Origin: Triticum aestivum
Lineage: Eukaryota; Streptophyta; Magnoliopsida; Poales; Poaceae
NCBI RefSeq assembly: GCF_018294505.1
Contig: NC_057808.1
Span: forward strand, 354,504,696 to 354,568,695
Direction: 5' to 3'
DNA length: 64,000 bases
The notes beneath the pieces were generated by a model that saw only the letters and a list, made by a program, of their open reading frames with translations, had not been told where the DNA came from and searched no databases. Positions 1 to 10,735 of this stretch are shown piece after piece (position 1 is the stretch's first letter; every line of letters begins with the position of its first letter). The position numbers and the translations under genes were made by a program.

Positions 1-360
1 CCCCAAATACTTGGCGGATAAGAAGGATGGCAAAGTGAACAAAAGTATATATGATATACATGTTATTGATGTGTACTTTACTAGTGTTTATAGCAACCCC
101 TCGGTATTTGATACTGGTTCAGTTCCTAAGATTAGTAACTCGAAATGGGAATTGCAAAGTGAACAGAGACTAGTTGAGAGCAAAGTAACAATGTGTGTTG
201 GAAGTGATTCCAAGGTTGATAAGATCACCATCGCACACTCCCTTTACCTTCGGGATTAGTGTTGAACCTAAAATAAATGTTATTTGGTGTTTGAGTTGAG
301 CATAATATGATTGGATCATGTTTATTGCAATACGGTTATTCATTTACATCAAAAGAATAA

Positions 361-1323
361 TTGTATTCTGTTTGCATGAATAAAACCTTCCGCGGTCATA
401 CACCCAAGGTGAATGGTTTATTAAATCTCGATCGTAGTGATACACATATTCATAATATTAATGCCAAAAGATGCAAAGTTGATAATGATAGTGCAACATA
501 TTTGTGGCACTACCGTTTAGGCCATATTGGTGTAAAGCACATGAAGAAACTCCATGCTGATGGGCTTTTGGAATCACTTGATTATGAATCTCTTGATGCT
601 TGTGAACCATGCCTCATGGGCAAGATGACTAAGACTCCGTTCTCCAGAACAACGGAGCGAGCAACTGACTTATTGGAAATAATACATACTGATGTATGCG
701 ATCCGATGAGTGTTGAGGCTCGCGGCGGGTATCGTTATTTTCTGATCTTCACAGATGATTTGAGCAGATATGGGTATATCTACTTGATGAAACATAAGTT
801 TGAAACATTTGAAAAGTTCAAAGAATTTCAGAGTGAAGTGGAAAATCATCGTAACAAGAAAATAAAGTTTCTACGATCTGATCGCGGAGACGAATATTTG
901 AGTTACGAGTTTGGTCTTCATTTGAAACAATGTGGAATAGTTTCGCAACTCATGCCACCTGGAACACCACAGCGTAATGGTGTGTCCGAACGTCATAACC
1001 GTACTTTATTTGATATGGTGCGATCTATGATGTCTCTTACCGATTTACCACTATCGTTTTGGGGTTATGCATTAGAGACAGCTACATTCACGTTAAATAG
1101 GGCACCATCTAAATCCGTTGAGCCGACACCATATGAACTGTGGTTTGGCAAGAAACCTAAGCTGTCGTTTCTTAAAGTTTGGGGTTGCGATGCTTATGTG
1201 AAAAAGTTTCAACCTGATAAAGCTCGAACCCAAATCGGAGAAGTGCGTCTTCATAGGATACCCAAAAGAAAATGTTGGGTACACCTTCTATCACAGATCC
1301 GAAGGCAAGATCTTTGTTGCTAA
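361..1323 (+). pseudogene. Copia pol: pre-integrase zinc motif and integrase
   Basis: The open frame holds the pre-integrase motif (WHYRLGH, then CEPC) at about residues 48-85, followed by an rve-type integrase. Catalytic-site candidates are the Asp in HTDVCDP, the Asp in LRSDRGDEY and the Glu in GVSERHN. The reading changes frame near position 1240, after which residues no longer look like Copia pol. A short frame at 11-259 just upstream is probably the tail of gag or protease, separated by stops. It is part of the decayed Copia element and not a functional gene. Confidence 0.85.
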
Positions 1324-1447
1324 GAATGGATCCTTTCTAGAGAAGGAGTTTCTCTCGAAAGAAGTGAGTGGGAGGAATGTAGAACTTGATAAGGTAATTG
1401 TACCTTCTCCCAAATTGGAAAGTAGTTTATCATAGAAATCAGTTCCA

Positions 1448-2026
1448 GTGATGCCTACACCAATTAGTGAGGAAGTTAATGATGATGATCATGAAACTTC
1501 AGATCAAGTTACTACCGAACCTTGTAGGTCAACCAGAGTACGTTTCGCACCAGAGTGGTACGGTAATCCGGTTCTGGAAGTCATGTTACTAGACCATGAT
1601 GAACCTATGAACTATGAGGAAGCGATGATGAGCCCAGATTCCGCAAAATGGCTTGAGGCCATGAAATTTGAGATAGGATCCATGTATGAGAACAAAGTAT
1701 GGACTTTGGTTGACTTGCCCGATGATTGGCAAGCAATAGAAAATAAATGGATTTTCAAGAGGAAGACGGACACAGTAGTTATACTATCTACAAAGCTAGA
1801 CTTGTCGAAAAAGGTTTTTGACAAAGTTCAAGGTGTTGACTACGATGAGATTTTCTCACTCGTAGCGATGCTTAAGTCTGTCCGAATCATGTTAGTAATT
1901 GCCACATTTTATGAAATCTGGCAAATGGATGTCAAAACTACATTCCTTAATGGATTTCTTAAAGTAGAGTTGTATATGACACAACCAGAAGGTTTTGTCG
2001 ATCCTAAAGGTGCTAACAAAATGTGA
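1448..2026 (+). pseudogene. Copia reverse transcriptase fragment
   Basis: The frame carries the start of the Copia reverse transcriptase: EAMMSPDSAKWLEAMKFEI and later WQMDVKTTFLNGFL, the conserved block holding the first catalytic Asp. It stops at 2026. Recognisable pieces continue in shifting frames to about 2860 (SIYGLVQASWSWN and a degenerate thumb region), with stops and deletions. The YVDD region and RNase H are not intact. It lies directly downstream of the integrase, in Copia order. Confidence 0.85.
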
Positions 2027-2865
2027 AAACTCCAGCGATCCATCTATGGACTGGTGCAAGCATCTTGGAGTTGGAATATACGCTTTGATAAGGTGATCAA
2101 AGCATATGGTTTTATACAGACTTATGGTGAAGCCTGTATTTACAAGAAAGTGAGTGGGAGCACTACAACATTTCTGATAAGTAGATGTGAATGACATATT
2201 GTTGATCGGAAATGATGTAGAATTTTCTGGAAAGCATAAAGGAGTGTTTGAAAGGAGTTTTTCAAAGAAAGACCTCGATGAAGCTGCTTACATATTAAGC
2301 ATCAAGATCTATAAAGATAGATCAAGACACTTGATAAGTTTTTTCATTGAGTACATACCTTGACAAGATTTTGAAGTAGTTCAAAATGGAACAGTCAAAG
2401 AAGGAGTTCTTGCCTGTGTTACAAGGTGTGAAGTTGAGTAAAGACTCAAAACCCGTCCACGGCAGAAAAATAGAAAGAGAATGAAAAGTCATTCCTTATG
2501 CCTCAGTCATAGGTTCTATAAAGTATGCCATGCTGTGTACCAGACCTATTGTATACCCTGCCATGAGATTGGCAAGGGAGTACAATTTTGATCTAGGAGT
2601 AGATCACTGGACAGCGGTCAAAATTATCCTTAGAGGACTAAGGAAATATTTCTCGGTTATGGAGGTGATAAAGAGTTCGCCGTAAAGAGTTTGGATGACT
2701 CTAAGTCACAATCCGGATACATATTGAAAGTGGGAGCAATTAGCTAAAGTAGCTCCGTGGAGAGCATTGTAGACATAGAAATTTGCAAAATACATACGGA
2801 TCTGAATTTGGCAGACCCGTTGACTAAACTTCTCTCACAAGCAAAACATGATCACACCTTAGTAC

Positions 2866-3030
2866 TCTTTGGGTGTTAATCACATGGCGATGTGAACTAG
2901 ATTACTGACTCTAGTAAACACTTTGAATGTTGGTCACATGGCGATGTGAACTATGGGTGTTAATTACATGGTGATGTGAACTATTGGTGTTAAATCACAT
3001 AGCGATGTGAACTAGATTATTGACTCTAGT
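2866..3030 (+). repeat. Degenerate tandem repeats before the Copia polypurine tract
   Basis: Four imperfect copies of a unit containing 'tcacatggcgatgtgaact' follow one another; the first and last extend into 'agattactgactctagt'. The copies end just before the polypurine tract. This looks like local duplication of the element's 3' untranslated segment. Confidence 0.75.
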
Positions 3031-3043
3031 GCAAGTGGGAGAC
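3031..3043 (+). other. Copia polypurine tract
   Basis: The purine-rich run 'aagtgggaga' lies immediately before the 3' LTR, where the plus-strand primer of an LTR retrotransposon is expected. Confidence 0.7.
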
Positions 3044-4624
3044 TGAAGGAAATATGCCCTAGTGGCAATAATAAAGTTATTATTTATTTCCTTATTTCAT
3101 GTTAAATGTTTATTATTCATGCTAGAATTGTATTAACCGGAAACTTAGTACATGTGTGAATACATAGACAAACAGAGTGTCCCTAGTATGCCTCTTTTTG
3201 ACTAGCTCGTTAATCAAAGATGGTTAAGTTTCCTAGCCATAGACATGTGTTGTCATTTGATGAACGGGATCACATCATTAGAGAATGATGTGATGGACAA
3301 GACCCATTTGTTAGCTTAGCATTATGATCGTTTCAGTTTCATTGCTACTGCTTTCTTCATGACTTATACATGTTCCTCTGACTATGAGATTATGCAACTC
3401 CTGAATACCGAAGGAACACTTTGTGTGCTATCAAACGTCACAACGTAACTGGGTGATTATAAAGATGCTCTACAGGTGTCTCCGAAGGTGTTTGTTGAGT
3501 TGGCATATATCGAGATTAGGACTTGTCACTCTGTGTATCGGAGAGGTATCTCTGGGCCCTCTCGGTAATGCACATCACTATAAGCCTTGCAAGCAATGTG
3601 ACTATTGAGTTAGTTGCGGGGTGATGCATTACGAATCGAGTAAAGAGACTTGCCGGTAACGAGATTGAACTAGGTATTGAGATACCGACGATCGAATCTC
3701 GGGCAAGTAACATACCGATGACAAAGGGAACAATGTATGTTGTTATGCGGTTTGACCGATAAAGATCTTCGTAGAATATGTAGGAGCCAATATGAGCATC
3801 CAGGTTCCGCTATTGGTTATTGACCGGAGATGTGTCTTGGTCATGTCTACATAGTTCTCGAACCCGTAGGGTCCGCACGATTAACGTTCGATGACGATTT
3901 GTATTATGAGTTATATGATTTGATGTACCGAAGGTTGTTTGGAGTCTCGGATGAGATCACGGACATGACGAGGAGTCTCGAAATGGTCGAGATGTAAAGA
4001 TCGATATATTGGAAGGCTATATTCGGACATCGGAAAGGTTCCGAGTGATTCGAGTATTTTTTGGAGTACCGGAGAGTTACAGGAATTCGCCGGGAGAAGT
4101 AATGGGCCTATTGGGCCTTATTGGAGGAGAGGAGAAAGGACCACGTGGGAGGGGAGACCTTCCCCTTGCCCAAACCGAATTGGACTAGGGGAGGGGGCCG
4201 GCCCCCCTCTTTCCTCCCCCCTCTCTCTCCCTTCCCTTTCTCTCCGGTGGGAGAAAGGAAAAAGGGGGGGGGGCGAATCCTACTTGGACTAGGAGTCCAA
4301 GTAGGACTCCCCCCTTGGCGCGCCCAACCTGGCCGGCCTCCTCTCTCCCTCCCTCCTTTATATACGTGGCCAGGGGGCACCCCAATAGCACAACAAACAA
4401 TGTCTTAGCCGTGTGCGGTGCCCCCTGCAAAGTTACACACCTCGGTCATATCGTCGTACTGCTTAGGCGAAGCCCTGCGCCGGTAACTTGATCATCACCG
4501 TCACCATGCCGTCGTGCTGACGGAACTCTCCCTCGGCCTCAACTGGTTCAAGAGTTCGAGGGACATCACCTAGATATATCTTGCGTGTTCGTAGGAAAAT
4601 TTTGAAATACTGCGTTCCCCAACA
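3044..4624 (+). repeat. 3' LTR of the Copia element
   Basis: The 1581-bp LTR starts 'tgaaggaaatatgcccta' and ends 'ctgcgttccccaaca', giving TG...CA termini. A TATA-like 'ttatatac' lies near 4358. The start and end resemble WIS/Angela-type LTRs. The partner LTR is outside the window, so neither target duplication nor divergence can be measured. Confidence 0.85.
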
Positions 4625-4649
4625 TGATCGATCGAGCCGGTTGGGGGGT

Positions 4650-4935
4650 GGATGAACAGGACCCCGTGGAGGGCTGGATGAACAGGACCCCGTGGAGGGC
4701 TGGTTGAACAGTAGTCGGTGGAGGGCTGGATGAACAGTAGCCCGTGGAGGGGTGGTTGAACAGGACCCCGTGGAGAGGGGTGGTTGAACAGTAGCCGGTG
4801 GAGGAGCGGTGGAGGCTGGATGAACAAGAGCCCGTGGATGAACAGTCGCAGGTGGAGGCTGGAGGAGGTCGAAGGTGGATGAATAGTAGCCCGTGGAGGC
4901 TGGAGGAGGTCGGCGGTGGAGATGAACAGTATCCC
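4650..4935. repeat. 26-bp minisatellite
   Basis: Head-to-tail copies of a 26-bp unit built on 'ggatgaacaggaccccgtgg' begin at 4650 and 4676 and continue with growing drift (gatgaac/gttgaac, accccgtgg/agcccgtgg) to about 4935. Long ORFs across it on both strands come from the repeat and are not genes. Confidence 0.85.
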
Positions 4936-5286
4936 GTGGAGTCCCGTTTTGCGGTATGCCACACCCCTCCGAACAGGACCCCTGTTTCGACCATAGCGCT
5001 CCAACACAAGTCTGTTTCCTGTGTTTTGCAGTACGCCACACCCCTCTCGATCAACAGGACCCGTTTCGACTGTAGGAGGTCGAAGAGAAGTCTGTTTCCT
5101 CCGGCGGTACGCCAGACCCCTCCCGATGAACAGGATCCCGTTTCAACCGTGGCCGGTCAAACACAAGGCCGTTTCCTCCATTCTACGGTACGCCAGGCCT
5201 CGTATCGATCGGCTGTTCCGTCCTAGCCGGTTGGTTCCCGATGAACACGACGTATTCCGTTGCCTCCCGATGAACACGATGCATTC
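4901..5286 (+). repeat. Left copy of the 386/390-bp direct repeat flanking the CACTA element
   Basis: This segment recurs at 9880-10269 on the other side of the CACTA transposon. It contains four degenerate units of about 76-82 bp, each starting near 'gcggtacgccacacccct' (about 4950, 5027, 5104, 5185). It ends '...gatgcattc', directly against the first base of the transposon. The function of this DNA is unknown. Confidence 0.85.
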
Positions 5287-5298
5287 CACTAGCCAGGT

Positions 5299-5600
5299 AT
5301 TTGCCGTCCGCTAGCTGACGGCAAAGAACCTCTTTGCCCTCAGCTTAAAAGAAGCTGACGGCAAAGAAAGAGCCGACGACAAAGACCATGTTTGCCGTCA
5401 GCCAACTGTTTGCCGTCCGCCAGCAGACGGCATAGAATCTTTGCCGTCCACTAGCGGACGACAAAGAATGAGGGTGGCCCACTACCGAGAACCACCTAAC
5501 GGACACTTTCTTTGCCGTCCGCTAGCAGACGGCAAAAAAGTGGCCAAGCTAACGTCCGTTAGCTAGGATCTTTGCCGTCTGCTGGCGGACGGCAAAGAAT
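5299..5600. repeat. Left sub-terminal inverted-repeat cluster of the CACTA element
   Basis: About nine copies of the palindromic module 'tttgccgtc' / 'gacggcaaag' lie here, several paired as short inverted repeats around 'cgctagc' or 'cagcag'. In En/Spm elements such sub-terminal arrays are transposase binding sites. The matching right-hand array is at 9460-9865. Confidence 0.8.
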
Positions 5601-5718
5601 CGTGCCCTAACTAAAATCCATCGACGCCCACCCACGCCCCACATCTCTCTGTCCCCTCTCTCTCTCCGCCCGCGCCCGAGCCGCCGCCGCCCCGCGCCAC
5701 CCCGCCCCCGTGCCGCCG

Positions 5719-6174
5719 NNNNNNNNNNNNNNNNNNNNNNNNNNNNNNNNNNNNNNNNNNNNNNNNNNNNNNNNNNNNNNNNNNNNNNNNNNNNNNNNNN
5801 NNNNNNNNNNNNNNNNNNNNNNNNNNNNNNNNNNNNNNNNNNNNNNNNNNNNNNNNNNNNNNNNNNNNNNNNNNNNNNNNNNNNNNNNNNNNNNNNNNNN
5901 NNNNNNNNNNNNNNNNNNNNNNNNNNNNNNNNNNNNNNNNNNNNNNNNNNNNNNNNNNNNNNNNNNNNNNNNNNNNNNNNNNNNNNNNNNNNNNNNNNNN
6001 NNNNNNNNNNNNNNNNNNNNNNNNNNNNNNNNNNNNNNNNNNNNNNNNNNNNNNNNNNNNNNNNNNNNNNNNNNNNNNNNNNNNNNNNNNNNNNNNNNNN
6101 NNNNNNNNNNNNNNNNNNNNNNNNNNNNNNNNNNNNNNNNNNNNNNNNNNNNNNNNNNNNNNNNNNNNNNNNNN
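5719..6174. other. Assembly gap (456 N) in GC-rich low-complexity DNA
   Basis: A run of N interrupts a very GC-rich stretch (about 5630-6320) rich in 'ccgccg' and 'cctcctccacc'. Open frames across it on both strands have no stops only because of composition and N and should not be read as proteins. Confidence 0.98.
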
Positions 6175-6335
6175 CCCTCCTCCACCCGGCGGCCCCGGCG
6201 CCCCTCTGCTCCACCACCGCGGCCGCCCCGCCGCTCCGGCGCCCCCTCCTCCACCTGGCCGCCCCGGCGCCCCTCTCCTCCACCACCACGGCCGCCCCCC
6301 CGGCACCCCTCCTCCACCCGTTGAGACCTCTTGTA

Positions 6336-6426
6336 TTTTTTCTGTTTTTGTTTTTGTATTTTAAGTTTAGTTTAGGTTTACTTTAGGTTTGGTTTAGTTT
6401 AGATTTACTTTAGTTTAGGTTTAGAG
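6336..6426 (+). repeat. T-rich degenerate tandem repeat
   Basis: Imperfect tandem copies built on 'tttagtttaggtttac' run through this stretch inside the CACTA element. From 6427 to 7660 no gene is recognised; that DNA is AT-rich and may be the leader or promoter region of the B3 gene. Confidence 0.6.
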
Positions 6427-7660
6427 CAGAGAGCCTTATATTGCAGTGCAAGAATTGATTATGATAGCTCATCCAGACTTGGAAGTTCTTAGGGTCCGTG
6501 CGAATTGAACCTGATAGCTTGCTGATACACACCAGTAGCTCAAGATGCGTAGCCTGCTACTGAAATGCGGTGCTGGTGCACTGATGTGAAGCATGGTGTA
6601 TAATCCAGTTGCTGATCACACCTGAGTATGAAGTGTTACTTTTTTCAGGAGATAGCATCTCAGCGATATTAATATAACTAGATAAGTTCCCTATAATATG
6701 ATAATTCTGCCCCCTACAAGAACAACACATAATAAAGCATTTTTGAAAATATTGAAAGAATTAAGCATGAACCTGTTGAAGTAATCAGCAACACTCGAAT
6801 TAGTTTAATTTGAGAAAACAACAAGGCATGCATATTGCTTATGGAATCTGTCATAAGAGGCAAACTATACCCATCGTTTTCTTTTCTTTTTTGCAGAAAG
6901 GCAAACTAGACATTCAGCAAGCCGAAGGAAAGTCTAGCATGTCGTTCTCACTAGCATAGGCATGAAAGCATAATCTCAATCTAAACAGGAGGCCGTGTTG
7001 ATCGGAGTGACTACGACGGTCACAGTCCTGGCAAGTGGCAACATCATTGTTGAGGTGTGTGTGCCTCAAACTCGTATGTTAGTTGTGTCTCCTGTGATCA
7101 TAGTTGAGCAAGTATAAGATTGCAGTATGGTTATAATGTCTTACCCCAGCTTGCATTTACATACCTTTTCTGTAATAGGATCCTATGGTAATGTGATGTG
7201 GTACTTGTTCTGATTTGCATACAAAGTAAATTGATTTTAGGACACTACCCTTAGTTTCTGATTTGAGGTATGTTTGTTTGCTTGGTGTGTGGCACCTAGA
7301 GCCACATAAAATATGGTGCAACTATGATTGTCGCCACAAGTATTCCAATGTGATCACACCACAAGGAAGTTTAGGTTAAGAAGAAAGAAGAATGATGAAA
7401 AAAATAAGAAGAAGATAAAGAGGAGGAAGAAGAAGTGTATTTTTTTTCCCTATTTTTAGATTACTATGCCAACTAGTTTTGAAGGGTGCCAATTGCCATT
7501 GCCAACTAACATACCAAATTAATTAAGTGTTATTGATGTTGTTGAGCACAAGTGCATTGTTTTTTTTCTCGGTTTTCTTTCATGTCTAGAAACTTGGCTC
7601 TATGTTTATAGATATGCTTCTAGCTAGATACTAATTGGTCTCTTCTGCTGCTTATTAGAG

Positions 7661-8616
7661 ATGGGGGGAGGCCGTCACCGCAGGCTCCGCTCTGCCACAC
7701 CGGAGTACGAGTTGGATGCTTTTGAGTTCTTCAGTATCATACTTGAGACTTCCTCCAAGAGGCAGGTATATAAAAGGATAGATCTCCCCTTCACCCATCT
7801 CATTATGATAACTCTGTTGTTTGCTACATCATTCCTTGTCCCAAACTACAGAGGCTGCCTGACACTTTTATGACGATGCTAGACGGCCATCGGCCAAAGA
7901 ATGTGAAGCTGCAACAGGCCAGCAGTGGGCTTCGCAGGCTTTGGGACGTGGAGTTGGTGATCAGGTACGTCCACATGTACCTATGTCGTGGCTGGGAGCA
8001 GTTCTACCGTGCCTACGACCTGCGGCACGGGTACTTCCTTCTCTTCAGGTACGACGGCGACGCCATCTTCACCGTGAAGGTGTTCAACACGACTATGTGT
8101 CACATGCGCTACCAGGACGACGATGATGCCAGTACGTTTTGCCTCTTCTTCCTCTACATTTTGCTTTGTCTCACATTGATTGTTAACGGTCATTGTTGCA
8201 TTCGGTCAGGCAATGGGAGCAACAACAGCGACTCTGGCTGCAGCAAAAGCAGCAGCGAGGATGATCCGGAATGGACTGGGGAAGAAGAGGAGCAGAGTGG
8301 GGATGAGGAGGTGCATGCTGACGATGGGCAACAGATGGTGGTGGCTGAGGATGACGTAGCGATGGTGGTGGCTGACGATGGGCAAGAGATGGTGGTGGCT
8401 GAGGATGACCTAGCGATGGTGCTGCCTGAAGATGGCCTCGCGATGGCGGTGGTGCCTGACAATGACCTCGCGATGGTGGTGGCGCCGGCGATCCCACAGC
8501 GGGGCGACATGACCATGCCAATTGTGGTAGAAGACTACATCCCACTGCCTCCACCGCCTCGCCGCTCTTGGCACATCAGGATGAGGAAGGAGAAGGAGAA
8601 GAAGAATGAGGAGTGA
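7661..8616 (+). CDS. B3 DNA-binding domain protein (three exons) inside the CACTA element
   Basis: Predicted exons are 7661-7765, 7852-8131 and 8210-8616, giving about 263 residues. Both introns start GT and end AG and the reading stays in frame. Residues about 20-125 match a plant B3 fold of the REM type: FEFFSIIL, LPDTFMTML, VKLQ, LWDVEL, RGWEQFYRAYDL, FRYDGDAIFTVKVF. B3 domains bind DNA in the nucleus. The C-terminal half is acidic with repeated MVVAEDD/LAMV-like blocks, ending in a basic tail (RMRKEKEKKNEE), possibly a nuclear signal. No stop or frameshift breaks the model. It lies entirely inside the transposon, so it is a captured gene or an unusual CACTA-encoded protein. The domain call is firm; expression and function are unknown. 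Confidence 0.75.
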
Positions 8617-8825
8617 ACTATGTCAGGTATGCCAGATCTCCAGAATGATCTATATATACTTAGCTTTGTTTCCTCCAAAATGACATAAGTTAGCTCTAAT
8701 ATGCTAAGTTATCTCTAATATGCTTAGTTTCCTAGGTTTGCTCAATAATGACATACACTTGGCTTACTTGTGTAAAATATGGCATAATTATGCTTAGTTA
8801 ACTCAAAAATGGCATAATTAGTTAA

Positions 8826-9000
8826 GTTAGCTCCAAAATGACTCATTTAACCTAGGTTAGCTCCAATATGATCCATTTTACCTAGGTTAGCTCCAAAATG
8901 ACCAAGTTTACCTAGGTTAGCTCCAATATGATCCATTTTACCTAGGTTAGCTCCAAAATGACCTAGTTTACCTAGGTTAGCTCCAAAATGACTAAGATGG
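8826..9000. repeat. 30-bp minisatellite in the CACTA element
   Basis: About five tandem copies of a 30-bp unit ('gttagctccaaaatgacc' followed by 'aagtttacctag') are present, with less regular copies on either side. A minus-strand ORF with a 10-residue repeat is a by-product. Confidence 0.85.
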
Positions 9001-9078
9001 CATAATATGCTTAGTTCACTCAAAGATGGCATAATTAGCTAGGTTAGCTCCATTTTACCTAAGTATGCTTACTTCTTA

Positions 9079-9118
9079 TTCCAGTCTTCTTCTTCTTCAT
9101 TTTCTTCTTCTTCTTCTA
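9079..9118. repeat. TTC microsatellite
   Basis: Runs of 'cttcttcttctt' interrupted by 'cattt' lie downstream of the B3 gene. From here to about 9450 only simple repeats such as 'atggatgga' and 'ttgtgtgttg' are seen. Confidence 0.75.
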
Positions 9119-9459
9119 ACTTTCTTGTTTCCCATTTTGTAGATCTCATTTAATTCACGGAAGCTTGCATGGATGGAGTGCCTCTTTTCCCTTTCTGCTT
9201 TTATTTTGTATCGATGAACTTGCATGGATGGAACTTGTTATATGGATGGATGGATAAAGGTGCTGGATGAACAATGTGAAACTTTTGTAATATGTATGGA
9301 TGGAACTATGTGTTGGTTATGTATGTATATATGATGAAACTTGTGTGTTGGGTATGTCTTTTGTGAAATTTGTGTGTTGAAATTTGTGCATTGAAACTTG
9401 TGTGTTCAAATTGAATGAATTTAAGAAAAATAGAAAAAACAGGGGCTATACAGGATCTT

Positions 9460-9865
9460 TGCCGTCCGCTGGCGAACGGCAAAGAAATTTGCCATCGGCC
9501 AGCAGACGGCAAAGATGCCACGTGGCAGCTCCCTGTACAGCCTGGGGGCTGTCCTATTTGGTTACTTTGCCGTCCGCTGGCTGACGGCAAAGGTGCAATG
9601 GTCTTTGCCGTCCGCCAGCTGACGACAAAGCTCACCGTTATCCCCCTAACGGCCAGACGTTGTCACGTGTGCCGTCCAGGACCTATGCCGTCAGCCGGCT
9701 GACGGCAAAGACAGTTTCATCTTTGCCGTCCGCCAGCTGACAGCAAAGAAGCCTTTGCCGTAGCCTATTCAGCCGGACCTGTTGCCGTCAGCTGGTGGAC
9801 GGCAAAGGCCTTTGCCGTCCAGGATCTATGCCTTTGCCGTCCGCCATGGCGGACGGCAAAGAAGC
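9460..9865. repeat. Right sub-terminal inverted-repeat cluster of the CACTA element
   Basis: Roughly ten copies of 'tttgccgtccgc' / 'gacggcaaag' in both orientations lead to the terminal inverted repeat at 9861-9879. A perfect local palindrome 'gccgtccgccatggcggac' lies at about 9836-9854. Confidence 0.8.
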
Positions 9866-9879
9866 TGATTCCAGTAGTG

Positions 9880-10269
9880 TGGAGGACGTCGACGGTGGAG
9901 ATGAACAGTATCCCGTGGAGTCCCGTTTTGCGGTACGCCACACCCCTACGAACAGGACCCCTATTTCGACCGTAGCGCTCCAACACAAGTCTGTTTCCTG
10001 TGTTTTGCGTTACGCCACACCCCTCCCGATCAACAGGACCCCGTTTCGATCGTAGGAGGTCCAAGAGAAGTCCGTTTCCTCTGTTTTGCGGTACGCCAGA
10101 CCCCTCCGATGAACAGGATCCCGTTTCAACCGTGGCCGGTCGAACACAAGGCCGTTTCTTCCGTTCAGCGGTGCGCCAGGCCTCGTTTCGATCGGCTGTT
10201 CTGTCCAAGCCAGTTGGCTCCCGATGAACACGACGTATTCCGTTGCCTCTCGATGATCATGATGCATTC
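9880..10269 (+). repeat. Right copy of the direct repeat flanking the CACTA element
   Basis: It starts 'tggaggacgtcgacggtgg' directly at the transposon end and matches 4901-5286 with scattered substitutions. The matching ends at 'gatgcattc', after which new sequence begins. DNA from 10270 to about 10606 has no recognisable gene. Confidence 0.85.
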
Positions 10270-10606
10270 TGTTGCCTCCCCATGAACACGACGATAATGC
10301 AGTTTCTCCGTTCCGACCCAGCCATGTACACGAGCCCTGGCCGTACGTATGCATGAGTAGGCGTTCAAGACCCCGCCCGTATGTACGTACGTGGCCGTAT
10401 TTACTTCCTTGCACCCTGGCCGTTGTACGTATGTGTACATGCTACATGCGTGCCTCTACTACGTCACGTGCGCGCCTCTACTACGAGACGTGCCCTTCCT
10501 TACACGGCCACGGTTCATCGCTGCAGCCTGCAGACAGACCGATCGACCAGTATGTACGTACACGTTCGCGACCAGAATGACAACGCTACGTATGCTTTGA
10601 CCAGGT

Positions 10607-10735
10607 GGGTCCCGACTGTGGCACTTCCTTGGGTGCGAAGATGTAGCTAGTGGGTCCCAGCAGTCAGGGGGCGAATCATTTTTTTTGCCCGTAATATGGA
10701 CGCACTTCCTTGCGTGCGAAGATGTAGCTTGTGGG
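10607..10735 (+). repeat. ~85-bp degenerate repeats, left of the Gypsy insertion
   Basis: Units of the type 'gtgggtcccagcagtcaggg' + 'gaatcatttttttgcc' + 'cacttccttgcgtgcgaag' occur here and resume after the Gypsy element at 26804-26940, with a more distant copy at about 27385-27470. The Gypsy element therefore inserted into a pre-existing array of such units. Confidence 0.75.

Larger units (their letters stand above)
1..4624 (+). mobile_element. Copia LTR retrotransposon, 5' truncated by window edge, decayed
   Basis: Ty1/copia order is visible on the plus strand: end of gag, pre-integrase zinc motif, integrase, reverse transcriptase, polypurine tract, 3' LTR. The 5' LTR and most of gag lie outside the window. 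The coding part has frameshifts, stops and deletions, and the RNase H part is largely missing, so the element cannot move on its own. The LTR resembles the WIS/Angela/BARE group of Triticeae Copia elements; that family name is from recognition, not a search. Confidence 0.9.
5287..9879 (+). mobile_element. CACTA (En/Spm) DNA transposon, non-autonomous, carrying a B3 gene
   Basis: The left end reads 'cactagccaggtatttgcc' and the right end, reverse complemented, 'cactactggaatcagcttc'. Both ends contain many sub-terminal copies of 'tttgccgtccgc...gacggcaaag' in both orientations, as in grass CACTA elements. No transposase is visible, so it would depend on a helper. Inside are a GC-rich block with an assembly gap, an AT-rich stretch and a complete B3-domain gene. 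The expected 3-bp target duplication is absent: the outer bases are 'ttc' on the left and 'tgg' on the right. Confidence 0.85.

Noticed and set aside
4121..4430. ORFs on both strands in the Copia LTR
   Set aside because: They come from a GC-rich stretch of the LTR near its TATA-like region and lack any motif.
4650..4935. CRISPR-like array
   Set aside because: The units are contiguous and vary internally; there are no unique spacers and the DNA is plant nuclear.
5549..6324. ORFs of 204-246 aa on both strands across the assembly gap
   Set aside because: Most of their length is N, and the rest is low-complexity GC-rich repeat.
6336..6426. Interstitial telomere-like repeat
   Set aside because: The words are TTTAGTTTAGG and variants rather than regular TTTAGGG, so no telomeric array is supported.
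8183..8554. Minus-strand ORFs with Ser/Ala/Pro repeats
   Set aside because: They are the reverse reading of the acidic repeat tail of the B3 gene.
10370..10450. Palindromic 'gtacgtacgt' words as a regulatory site
   Set aside because: They are short and unordered, with no gene start nearby.
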